Of a stretch of DNA of 5,254 bases, positions 1-5,254 are shown piece by piece; position 1 is the stretch's first letter; the number at the start of each line of letters is the position of its first letter. The position numbers were made by a program, and so were the translations under genes. The DNA is taken from contig CAKUAR010000040.1 in the NCBI GenBank assembly GCA_934636465.1, positions 1-5,254 of the forward strand, read 5' to 3'. The notes under the pieces are model-generated. The model was not told the origin of the DNA. It saw only the letters and a list, made by a program, of their open reading frames with translations, and made no database searches. The stretch is from an uncultured Muribaculaceae bacterium. Lineage in GTDB: Bacteria > Bacteroidota > Bacteroidia > Bacteroidales > Muribaculaceae.

Positions 1-51
1 AAGAACGGATTCTTGACTCCGATTGAAGTGATTTCGAAACATTCAACTTAA
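1..51 (+). CDS. C-terminal tail of a probable transposase (partial)
   Basis: Frame 1 is open from the window edge to a TAA at 49-51 and encodes 16 residues, KNGFLTPIEVISKHST. The other two forward frames hit stops earlier. The G-F-x-T-P-x-E-V pattern close to a C-terminus is common in integrase-core (DDE) transposases of the IS30 and IS3 type, where a 'TPxEV/TPxEA' motif follows the catalytic domain. No catalytic residues lie inside the window, so this rests on the tail motif alone. The gene is truncated by the window edge, not visibly broken. It could instead be the tail of an unrelated protein. The following sequence, which resembles an IS end, gives modest support. Confidence 0.42.
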   Translation, partial: KNGFLTPIEVISKHST

Positions 52-77
52 TTTTGCACTTGCTTCTGGAATCCGCC
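1..77 (+). mobile_element. Possible right end of an insertion sequence (IS30-like)
   Basis: The putative transposase tail stops at 51. It is followed directly by a non-coding segment (about 53-77, beginning TTTTGCACTTGC and ending near ATCCGCC) that could be the terminal inverted repeat. Composition then shifts abruptly to AT-rich DNA from about 85. The other terminus is outside the window, so neither the repeat nor the target duplication can be confirmed, and the boundary at 77 is an estimate. The IS30 assignment is inference from the TPIEV tail and general resemblance. Confidence 0.3.
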
Positions 78-175
78 ACGCGAAAGTTGATAGATAAAAA
101 ACGTTAAATAAGATTAAATATGAATAAAAATTAAATTCAATCGGCAGCGCAGGGAGCGGTGTGGAAACACATTTA

Positions 176-206
176 TTGCATAGTTGCGGCTAAATGTCTA
201 TATTTG
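176..206 (+). promoter_or_regulatory. Putative Bacteroides-type promoter for rimP-nusA-infB
   Basis: TATATTTG at 199-206 matches the Bacteroidota -7 consensus TAnnTTTG exactly. A TTG at 176-178 lies 20 bp upstream, a suitable place for the -33 element (consensus TTTG, only partly matched here). This would start transcription around 211-215 and give a leader of roughly 65 nt before rimP. It is the best-placed candidate for the whole operon, since no comparable signal is seen in the nusA-infB gap. Confidence 0.55.
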
Positions 207-221
207 CAAAGCAATTCGATA

Positions 222-250
222 GAGGGGGCTCGTTAGGCTTCCTCATTTTT
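222..250 (+). promoter_or_regulatory. Leader hairpin with U-tract (terminator or attenuator candidate)
   Basis: GAGGGGGCT (222-230) can pair with GGCTTCCTC (236-244) as a 9-bp stem containing three G-U pairs, closed by the 5-nt loop CGTTA. ATTTTTATTATTT follows directly, so the layout is that of an intrinsic terminator. It sits between the putative promoter and rimP. It could attenuate the operon, end transcription arriving from the upstream element, or simply stabilise the 5' end of the mRNA. If transcription starts near 213 the stem begins only about 10 nt into the RNA, which is early for a classical terminator. That point favours a structural role or a start site further upstream. Confidence 0.42.
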
Positions 251-263
251 ATTATTTAACGAG
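229..263 (+). promoter_or_regulatory. Alternative pairing or pseudoknot partner of the rimP leader hairpin
   Basis: CTCGTTA (229-235) is perfectly complementary to TAACGAG (257-263). The first segment contains the whole loop of the 222-244 hairpin plus two bases of its stem. The second segment ends 15 nt before the rimP start codon. The two helices could be mutually exclusive, as in antitermination. The loop bases 231-235 could also pair with 257-261 to make an H-type pseudoknot, with the U-rich 245-256 segment as connector. This is seen as complementarity only; folding and conservation are untested. Confidence 0.35.
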
Positions 264-278
264 TATTTCAAGTAACAA

Positions 279-743
279 ATGATTGACAAAGCAGAGTTGA
301 CGGGCGTTATTAACCAAGCCTTGGACGGCAGCGACATGTTTTTGGTGGACGTGACCGTGACACCAGACAATGTGATTGACGTGGAGATAGACGCCGACCG
401 TGACATCACGATAGACGACTGCCAGCGTCTTAACGACATAGTGCTCGCCAAGTTTGACCGCGATGTGGAGGACTATGAGCTGACCATAGGCTCGTGCGGG
501 CTCACCACGCCGTTTAAGGTGCTTAGGCAATATTCCAAAAATGTGGGCAACGCCGTGGAGGTGCTCACCGCCGACGGTCGCAAACTCAAAGGCACGCTTG
601 CTAATGCCGGCGACGACCAGTTTACCATCACGATAGAAGTGAAGGAGAAGGTGGAAGGCAAAAAACGCCCGCAGCTTGTGCAAAAAGACATTGTGCTGAA
701 ATATGATGAAGTGAAATATACAAAAAACATTATAGAAATTTAA
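279..743 (+). CDS. rimP: Ribosome maturation factor RimP
   Basis: RimP is a cytoplasmic factor that binds the immature 30S subunit and helps 16S rRNA processing and late small-subunit assembly. The 154-residue product has the usual family length. The N-terminal alpha/beta domain covers about residues 1-80 and includes the acidic strand VIDVEIDADRDITIDDCQRL. The family signature around the domain junction reads GSCGLTTPFK (71-80), where many homologues have S-x-P-G-L-x-x-P; here Cys73 replaces the proline. The C-terminal Sm-like barrel follows (about 85-154) and contains VEVLTADGRKLKGTL. The ATG at 279 is preceded by an A/T-rich leader without a Shine-Dalgarno sequence, normal for Bacteroidota. 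It is the first gene of the operon, 10 bp before nusA, and the order rimP-nusA-infB is conserved widely in bacteria, which supports the call. No truncation is visible. Confidence 0.95.
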   Translation: MIDKAELTGVINQALDGSDMFLVDVTVTPDNVIDVEIDADRDITIDDCQRLNDIVLAKFDRDVEDYELTIGSCGLTTPFKVLRQYSKNVGNAVEVLTADGRKLKGTLANAGDDQFTITIEVKEKVEGKKRPQLVQKDIVLKYDEVKYTKNIIEI

Positions 744-753
744 TCAAAACATT

Positions 754-2019
754 ATGGCTAAGAAAGAAGAGGCTCCCAATATGGCCGAAGAATTCTCGAT
801 TTTCAAAGAGAATAAGAATATAGACCAGACCACTACAATAAGCGTTCTGGAGGAATCATTCCGAAGCGTATTGGCAAAAATGTTTGGCAGCGATGAGAAT
901 TTTGACGTGATTGTAAACCCTGACAAAGGCGACTGCGAGATTTATCAGAATCTTGAGGTAGTGCCCGACGGCGAGGTGGAAAATCCAAACCAGCAGATTT
1001 CTCTCACCGATGCAACCAATGATGTTGACAATCCCGACCCCGACTGCGAGGTGGGTGACGAGCATGTGCGCAAGATTGACTTCGCCAAGTTTGGCCGTCG
1101 CGCAATCTTGAACCTTCGCCAGACACTCGCCAGCAAGATTCTTGACTTGCAGAAAGACGCTGTATATACCAAATTCAAAGACCTGGAGGGCGACCTCGTG
1201 ACAGGTGAGGTGTATCAGGTGTGGAAACGCGAGGTGCTTCTTCTTGATGACGACAAGAATGAGCTGCTCTTGCCTAAAGACCAGCAGATTCCAACCGATG
1301 TGTATCGCAAAGGCGAGACTGTGAGAGCCGTGATTCACTCGGTGACAAACAACAACAATAACCCCAAAATCATAGTTTCACGCACAAGCGAGCAATTCCT
1401 GCGCCGCCTGTTTGAGCTTGAGGTGCCAGAGATACACGACGGACTCATCGTGATTCGCTCGGTGGCCCGTGTGCCTGGCGAGCGTGCCAAGATAGCTGTG
1501 GAGAGCTATGACGACCGTATAGACCCGGTGGGAGCTTGCGTGGGCGTGAAAGGCGCACGTATTCATGGCATAGTGCGCGAGCTGCGCAACGAGAACATAG
1601 ACGTGATTAACTACACGTCAAATCCGCAGCTACTTATACAGCGCGCATTGAGCCCAGCACGCATCACATCGGTGCGCCTTGACGAGGAGACCAAGCATGC
1701 CGAGGTGTTCCTGCGTCCGGAAGAGGTGTCGTTGGCAATCGGCAAGGGCGGATTGAACATACGCTTGGCTTCTATGCTCACCGGCTATGAAATCGACGTT
1801 TACCGCGACCTTGAGTCGGAGGGCGAAGAAGATATCTACCTCGATGAGTTCAGCGATGAGATTGACGGTTGGGTGATAGAAGTTTTGAAGAATATGGGTC
1901 TTGCCACCGCAAAGGCAGTGCTCAAGACACCACGCGAAGAATTGATAGAGAAGTCAGACCTTGAGGAGGACACGATAGATCACGTGCTTGAGGTGCTGAA
2001 AGCAGAGTTTGAGGATTAA
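754..2019 (+). CDS. nusA: Transcription termination/antitermination factor NusA
   Basis: NusA binds RNA polymerase and nascent RNA. It promotes pausing and intrinsic termination and takes part in rRNA antitermination. The 421-residue product shows the expected domains in order. The RNAP-binding N-terminal domain (about 10-145) includes VLEESFRSVLAKMFG and VIVNPDKGDCEI. An S1 domain spans about 146-210. KH1 (about 225-300) has PGERAKIAV, then DPVGACVGVKG with its GVKG loop at 264-267. KH2 (about 305-355) has AIGKGGLNIRLAS with its GKGG loop at 330-333. The last 50 or so residues (366-421) form one acidic helical segment, ending DLEEDTIDHVLEVLKAEFED, similar to a single AR/helix-hairpin-helix repeat; E. 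coli NusA (495 aa) has two. ATG754 was chosen over the in-frame ATG781 because it closely follows rimP and has an A-rich leader. All key motifs are present. Confidence 0.97.
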   Translation: MAKKEEAPNMAEEFSIFKENKNIDQTTTISVLEESFRSVLAKMFGSDENFDVIVNPDKGDCEIYQNLEVVPDGEVENPNQQISLTDATNDVDNPDPDCEVGDEHVRKIDFAKFGRRAILNLRQTLASKILDLQKDAVYTKFKDLEGDLVTGEVYQVWKREVLLLDDDKNELLLPKDQQIPTDVYRKGETVRAVIHSVTNNNNNPKIIVSRTSEQFLRRLFELEVPEIHDGLIVIRSVARVPGERAKIAVESYDDRIDPVGACVGVKGARIHGIVRELRNENIDVINYTSNPQLLIQRALSPARITSVRLDEETKHAEVFLRPEEVSLAIGKGGLNIRLASMLTGYEIDVYRDLESEGEEDIYLDEFSDEIDGWVIEVLKNMGLATAKAVLKTPREELIEKSDLEEDTIDHVLEVLKAEFED

Positions 2020-2130
2020 CGCCTGTGTCGATTAGGCCGGTCTGCTGCTCGGCACGGCATTTCAGGAAATCAGTTAGAAAAATTTAAGCAGTTCTTAATT
2101 CTTCAAAATTAAAACAAGAAACAACAAAAC
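2020..2130 (+). other. nusA-infB intergenic spacer
   Basis: This 111-bp spacer contains no open frame of note and no TAnnTTTG promoter match. Two weak inverted repeats are visible: ATTTC/GAAAT (2059-2063/2066-2070, only a 2-nt loop) and TTAATT/AATTAA (2095-2100/2107-2112). Neither is GC-rich or followed by a U-tract, so neither looks like a terminator. The last 20 or so bases are almost all A and C, a typical unstructured Bacteroidota translation leader. infB is therefore most likely co-transcribed with rimP-nusA. Confidence 0.6.
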
Positions 2131-5124
2131 ATGAGTAAAAAAATAAGTAAAGTAGCAAGAGATTTGAATGTGGGAGTTCAAACAATCCGTGAGTTTTTGC
2201 AGAAAAAAGGAGCGGACGTGGTTGACCAGAGCCCAAATGCGAGAATCTCTGACGAGGATTTCGCCCTGCTTGTCAGGGAATTCAAGCCCGATATGGAATT
2301 GAAATTGAAGTCCGACGACATCGTGGCCGAGCGCCAGAAGGAAAAGGCCAAGGTTGCCGAGGCCAAGGCAAAAGAAAAGCCACAGCCTGTTGAAGAAGCT
2401 AAGACTGAGACTGATAAGATTCTTGAAAGCCGTCGTCCGAAAGTGCTTGGCAAAATAGACCTCTCCACAGGCAAGCCTATGGAAAAAGAGGAACCATCTG
2501 CCGAGGAGAAGCCGCAAGCCGAAGCTCCTGCCGCTCCTAAGCAAGAGGAGCAGAAACCAGCCGAGGCTGAAGTGAAGGTCGAGGAAAAACCGCAGCCAAA
2601 ACCTGCGGAGAAACCAGAGGTAAAAGCCAAGGTTGAAGAGCCAAAGCCGGAAGCACCAGCCGAGAAACCTGCTAAGGCTGAAGTGAAAGCAGAGCCTAAG
2701 CCACAGTCGGCCGCACCGGAGGCCAAGGCCGCAAAACCTCAAATCAAGGAGAAAGAAGTGAAAAACGACAAAGCCGAGACCCCGGCACCACAAACGCCAA
2801 AGGTTGAGAAAAAACCGGCAGCAGAATCGGCTCCTGTGCAGCAGCCAGCAGCCGAAGAGGAAAAGACTGCCGAAAAGAAACCGGAAATTTTTGAGTATGG
2901 CAAACCTGTGCTCAAAAACAGGATAAACGTTGTGGGCAAGATTGACTTGAGCGCAATCAACCAACAGACGCGTCCGAAGAAAAAGACCAAAGAAGAGCGC
3001 AAAAACGAGCGCATAGCCAAGCAACAGCAAAACCGTGCCGGCGGACAGGCTGCCGGTGAGGCTGCCGGCAAGCACAAGCGCAAGCGCATAGGTCGCGAAA
3101 AGGTTGACATCGACAAGATAGAAAAGAATATGCAGCCGGGTGGCGCCAACGGCAAAAACGCTGCTGCCGCCGGCAAACGCAAGGATAACAAGAAAGGACC
3201 AAAGCGTCCGTTCAAGCCTGAAGTGAGCGAGGAAGACGTGCAGCGTCAGGTTAAGGAAACCCTTGCACGACTCACAACCAAAGCCCAGAAGAAGGGCGCA
3301 AAATGGCGTCGCGAGAAGCGTGAGGCCGTGAGAGAGGAGGAGCGCGAGGAGGCAGCACAACAGGCAGCCGAAAGAAAAGTGCTAAAACTCACGGAGTTTG
3401 TTACCGCCAACGATCTGGCAATGATGATGAACGTGCCGGTCAACAAGGTGATTGCAACCTGCATGAACCTGGGTGTGATGGTATCGATAAACCAGCGTCT
3501 CGATGCCGAGACAATCAACATTGTGGCCGAGGAGTTTGGCTTCAAAACCGAATATGAGAGTGCCGATGTGGCAGAGCAGATACAAGAGGAGGAGGACAAC
3601 CCCGAAGACCTCGTGCAACGTCCGCCAGTGGTGACTGTGATGGGTCATGTGGACCACGGTAAGACTTCGCTGCTCGACTATATCCGCAAGGCAAACGTGA
3701 TAGCCGGTGAGGCTGGTGGTATCACACAGCACATAGGCGCATATAACGTGAAGTTGCCAAACGGCCGCCGCATAACATTCCTTGACACTCCAGGTCACGA
3801 GGCGTTCACCGCCATGCGTGCCCGCGGAGCCAAGGTGACCGACGTGGTGATTGTGATTGTGGCAGCTGACGATGCCGTGATGCCGCAGACGCGTGAGGCT
3901 CTGAACCACGCTTTGGCAGCAGGTGTGCCAATCGTGTTTGCAATCAACAAGATAGATAAGCCGGGCGCAAACCCCGACAAGATAAAAGAGGAACTCGCCA
4001 ACATGAACTACCTGGTGGAAGAATGGGGCGGCAAGTATCAGAGCCAAGACATTTCGGCCAAAAAGGGTACAGGAGTGGCAGAGCTTATGGATAAGGTGCT
4101 GCTTGAAGCCGATATGCTTGACCTCAAGGCAAACCCTAACCGCAAGGCAACAGGTTCAATCATAGAGTCGTCGCTCGACAAGGGCCGAGGCTATGTGGCA
4201 ACCGTGCTCGTGGATAACGGCACACTGCGTGTTGGCGACATAATGCTTGCCGGCACACACTTTGGCAAGGTGAAGGCCATGTTTAACGAGCGCAACCAGC
4301 GCATCACTGAAGCCGGACCGTCGTCGCCAGTCCTCATATTGGGCTTGAACGGTGCTCCTACGGCCGGTGACAAGTTCAACGTCATGGACACCGACCAAGA
4401 GGCTCGCCAGATAGCCAACAAACGTGAGCAGCTGCAACGCGAGCTTGGCTTGCGCACCCAGAAGCGTCTGACGCTTGAGGACATTGGCCGCCGCCGTGCT
4501 TTGGGCGACTTCCACGAGCTTAACGTGATTGTGAAGGGTGACGTGGACGGCTCTATAGAGGCATTGAGCGACTCTCTCATCAAGTTGTCAACACCAGAGG
4601 TTCAAGTGAATGTGATTCACAAGGCTGTGGGTGCAATCACTGAGAGCGATGTGATTCTGGCAGCTGCCAGCGATGCCTACATCATAGGTTTCCAGGTGCG
4701 ACCAAATGCCGACGCAAAGCGTGTGGCAGCCCAAGAGGGCGTGGATATACGCATCTACTCAATCATCTACGATGCCATTGAGGAGGTGAAGTCGGCCATG
4801 GAGGGTATGCTTGCTCCAGAAATCAAGGAGCAGGTGCTTGGAAGCGCAACTGTGAAGGAAGTGTATCACATCAGCAAGGTGGGCACGATTGCCGGTGCTC
4901 TTGTAACCGAGGGCAAGCTCAAGGCAAAGTGCAAGGTGCGCGTGATTCGCGACGGCATTGTGCGCCATACCGGCACACTTGGCTCGCTCAAGCGATATAA
5001 AGACGACGTGAAGGAAGTGGCGAGCGGATTTGAGTGCGGATTGAGCGTTCAAGCCTACAACGACATTGTGGCGGGCGACATCATAGAGGGCTTCGAGGAA
5101 ATAGAAGTTGCAAAGTCGCTCTAA
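2131..5124 (+). CDS. infB: Translation initiation factor IF-2
   Basis: IF-2 is the GTPase that places fMet-tRNA on the 30S subunit and drives subunit joining. The 997-residue product is long (E. coli IF-2 is 890), as is usual in Bacteroidota because of the linker. An N-terminal IF2_N helical module (about 3-55) contains [14 protein letters not shown]. Next comes a low-complexity Lys/Glu/Pro/Ala linker (about 65-255), then a basic stretch (281-400, [23 protein letters not shown]). A second IF2_N module lies at about 415-471. The G domain has GHVDHGKT (505-512), the switch-I region [10 protein letters not shown] (529-538), DTPGH (552-556), NKID (606-609) and SAK (642-644), all intact. Domain II, C1 and the fMet-tRNA-binding C2 domain follow, with C2 starting near 893 ([12 protein letters not shown]). 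The start at 2131 has an A-rich leader and gives a complete IF2_N module. The stop is at 5122-5124. Confidence 0.98.
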   Translation: MSKKISKVARDLNVGVQTIREFLQKKGADVVDQSPNARISDEDFALLVREFKPDMELKLKSDDIVAERQKEKAKVAEAKAKEKPQPVEEAKTETDKILESRRPKVLGKIDLSTGKPMEKEEPSAEEKPQAEAPAAPKQEEQKPAEAEVKVEEKPQPKPAEKPEVKAKVEEPKPEAPAEKPAKAEVKAEPKPQSAAPEAKAAKPQIKEKEVKNDKAETPAPQTPKVEKKPAAESAPVQQPAAEEEKTAEKKPEIFEYGKPVLKNRINVVGKIDLSAINQQTRPKKKTKEERKNERIAKQQQNRAGGQAAGEAAGKHKRKRIGREKVDIDKIEKNMQPGGANGKNAAAAGKRKDNKKGPKRPFKPEVSEEDVQRQVKETLARLTTKAQKKGAKWRREKREAVREEEREEAAQQAAERKVLKLTEFVTANDLAMMMNVPVNKVIATCMNLGVMVSINQRLDAETINIVAEEFGFKTEYESADVAEQIQEEEDNPEDLVQRPPVVTVMGHVDHGKTSLLDYIRKANVIAGEAGGITQHIGAYNVKLPNGRRITFLDTPGHEAFTAMRARGAKVTDVVIVIVAADDAVMPQTREALNHALAAGVPIVFAINKIDKPGANPDKIKEELANMNYLVEEWGGKYQSQDISAKKGTGVAELMDKVLLEADMLDLKANPNRKATGSIIESSLDKGRGYVATVLVDNGTLRVGDIMLAGTHFGKVKAMFNERNQRITEAGPSSPVLILGLNGAPTAGDKFNVMDTDQEARQIANKREQLQRELGLRTQKRLTLEDIGRRRALGDFHELNVIVKGDVDGSIEALSDSLIKLSTPEVQVNVIHKAVGAITESDVILAAASDAYIIGFQVRPNADAKRVAAQEGVDIRIYSIIYDAIEEVKSAMEGMLAPEIKEQVLGSATVKEVYHISKVGTIAGALVTEGKLKAKCKVRVIRDGIVRHTGTLGSLKRYKDDVKEVASGFECGLSVQAYNDIVAGDIIEGFEEIEVAKSL
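2564..2687 (+). repeat. In-frame direct repeats in the IF-2 linker
   Basis: The 13-bp sequence AGGCTGAAGTGAA occurs at 2564-2576 and again at 2675-2687, exactly 111 bp (37 codons) apart and in the same frame. At protein level the linker shows three related units: [11 protein letters not shown] (146-156), [13 protein letters not shown] (163-175) and [10 protein letters not shown] (183-192). This suggests growth of the linker by in-frame duplication or slippage. The region is likely disordered and variable in length between strains. Confidence 0.6.
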
Positions 5125-5183
5125 CGCGCGCAGGATCTTTGATATATAAAGCAAAATTAAAGCCCGAAAGCAGCGATTTGAAC

Positions 5184-5221
5184 TGCACCCCAAAAGTTGG
5201 ACACAAAACTTTTGGGGTGCA
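5184..5221 (+). terminator. Perfect 15-bp hairpin at the IS end (insulator or terminator candidate)
   Basis: TGCACCCCAAAAGTT (5184-5198) and AACTTTTGGGGTGCA (5207-5221) are exact reverse complements around the 8-nt loop GGACACAA. The stem uses most of the IS terminal repeat plus an internal inverted copy of it. It ends 2 nt before the ATG at 5224. The only purine-rich sequence that could aid initiation there (GGGG, 5214-5217) lies inside the stem. There is no U-tract after it, so efficient intrinsic termination is uncertain. No other hairpin is visible between the infB stop and 5184, so this may be the operon's effective 3' structure. Confidence 0.55.
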
Positions 5222-5223
5222 TT

Positions 5224-5254
5224 ATGTATAGGCGTCACAATTATGAAGAACGGC
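5224..5254 (+). CDS. Probable IS3-family OrfA (transposase helix-turn-helix subunit), N-terminus only
   Basis: ATG at 5224 opens a frame that stays open to the window edge and gives MYRRHNYEER. A basic start followed by a Tyr and acidic residues is similar to the beginning of IS150-type OrfA proteins, which go on to a DNA-binding helix-turn-helix. Ten residues are too few for a firm call; the evidence is mainly the position just inside the putative IS end. A competing start at 5243 in another frame (MKNG) is also open to the edge. Translation from 5224 would be hindered by the hairpin ending at 5221. Confidence 0.4.
   Translation, partial: MYRRHNYEER

Larger units (their letters stand above)
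5179..5254 (+). mobile_element. Left end of an IS3-family (IS150-like) insertion sequence, partial
   Basis: From 5179 the sequence reads TGAACTGCACCCCAAAAG followed by TTGGACA. This has the 5'-TG terminus and the general form of IS150-group inverted repeats of the IS3 family, as I recall them. A short open frame resembling an OrfA start follows at 5224 and runs off the window. The terminus lies 54 bp after the infB stop. The right end and target duplication are outside the window, so the family is inferred from the end sequence and the few N-terminal residues. Confidence 0.6.

Noticed and set aside
104..139. Short AT-rich repeats (TTAAATA at 104-110 and 114-120; TGAAT/ATTCA at 121-125/135-139) as a possible operator.
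   Set aside because: In a stretch this AT-rich such short repeats are expected by chance, and they lie more than 35 bp upstream of the putative -33 element.
252..683. Minus-strand 143-codon frame covering most of rimP.
   Set aside because: It is antisense to a confidently identified rimP with conserved motifs and has no independent support.
2036..2053. GCCG...CGGC inverted repeat in the nusA-infB spacer as a possible terminator.
   Set aside because: Only four firm base pairs, a 10-nt loop and no U-tract. It would also separate infB from its only evident promoter.
2095..3360. A 421-codon open frame on the minus strand opposite the 5' part of infB, with two more minus-strand frames (2178-2726, 2739-3215).
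   Set aside because: It lies antisense to the biased Lys/Glu/Ala-rich linker, whose codon pattern removes stops from the opposite strand. The product is a low-complexity Leu/Phe/Arg/Cys-rich sequence with no recognisable domain. It reads back through the infB start.
3382..4047. Long minus-strand open frame opposite the IF-2 G domain (221 codons), and similar ones at 856-1338, 4156-4515 and 4759-5238.
   Set aside because: All are antisense to strongly conserved coding sequence, rich in His/Cys/Leu, and show no leader, domain or neighbour support.
5034..5231. Plus-strand 65-codon frame overlapping the end of infB and the IS end.
   Set aside because: It is out of frame within infB, rich in Arg/His, and runs across the putative IS boundary and through the hairpin, so it is a chance frame.
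1..5254. The 8-bp match AAGAACGG at the first bases and again at 5246-5253, which might suggest a circular sequence or terminal repeat.
   Set aside because: Eight bases is too short for an assembly overlap, and the flanking bases differ (AT against C). It is most likely chance.
1..5254. tRNA, rRNA, CRISPR array or defence/secretion genes.
   Set aside because: No cloverleaf, rRNA segment or regularly spaced repeats were seen, and nearly all of the window is taken up by rimP, nusA and infB.

Overview
The window carries a conserved bacterial housekeeping operon, rimP-nusA-infB, all on the plus strand: ribosome maturation factor RimP, transcription elongation/termination factor NusA and translation initiation factor IF-2. 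Three features point to Bacteroidota, most likely order Bacteroidales (Prevotella or Muribaculaceae-like). The start codons follow A-rich leaders with no Shine-Dalgarno sequence. A promoter-like pair (TTG, then TATATTTG) matches the Bacteroides TTTG/TAnnTTTG pattern. NusA is short, and IF-2 has a long Lys/Glu/Pro/Ala-rich linker typical of the phylum. The family or genus cannot be fixed from this sequence alone.

Layout. Positions 1-51 hold the last 16 codons of an open frame that looks like the tail of a DDE/integrase-type transposase, possibly IS30-like; a plausible element end follows. An AT-rich stretch (about 85-140) precedes the putative operon promoter (176-206). The short leader holds a GC-rich hairpin with a U-tract (222-250). 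The loop of this hairpin is complementary to a site just before rimP (257-263), giving an attenuator or pseudoknot candidate. rimP (279-743) and nusA (754-2019) are 10 bp apart. A 111-bp gap with no clear promoter separates nusA from infB (2131-5124). From about 5179 the sequence becomes what looks like the left end of an IS3/IS150-type element: a terminal inverted repeat folded into a perfect 15-bp hairpin, then the first codons of a probable OrfA running off the edge.

How the genes work together. RimP assists 30S subunit maturation, NusA controls pausing, termination and rRNA antitermination, and IF-2 delivers initiator tRNA to the 30S subunit. The operon therefore couples ribosome assembly, transcription and translation initiation. 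The three core genes look intact and ordinary. The points of interest are at the edges: the structured leader, the probable IS elements on both sides, and the self-complementary IS terminus 54 bp after infB, which may act as a transcription/translation insulator. I found no evidence of an undescribed multi-gene system.
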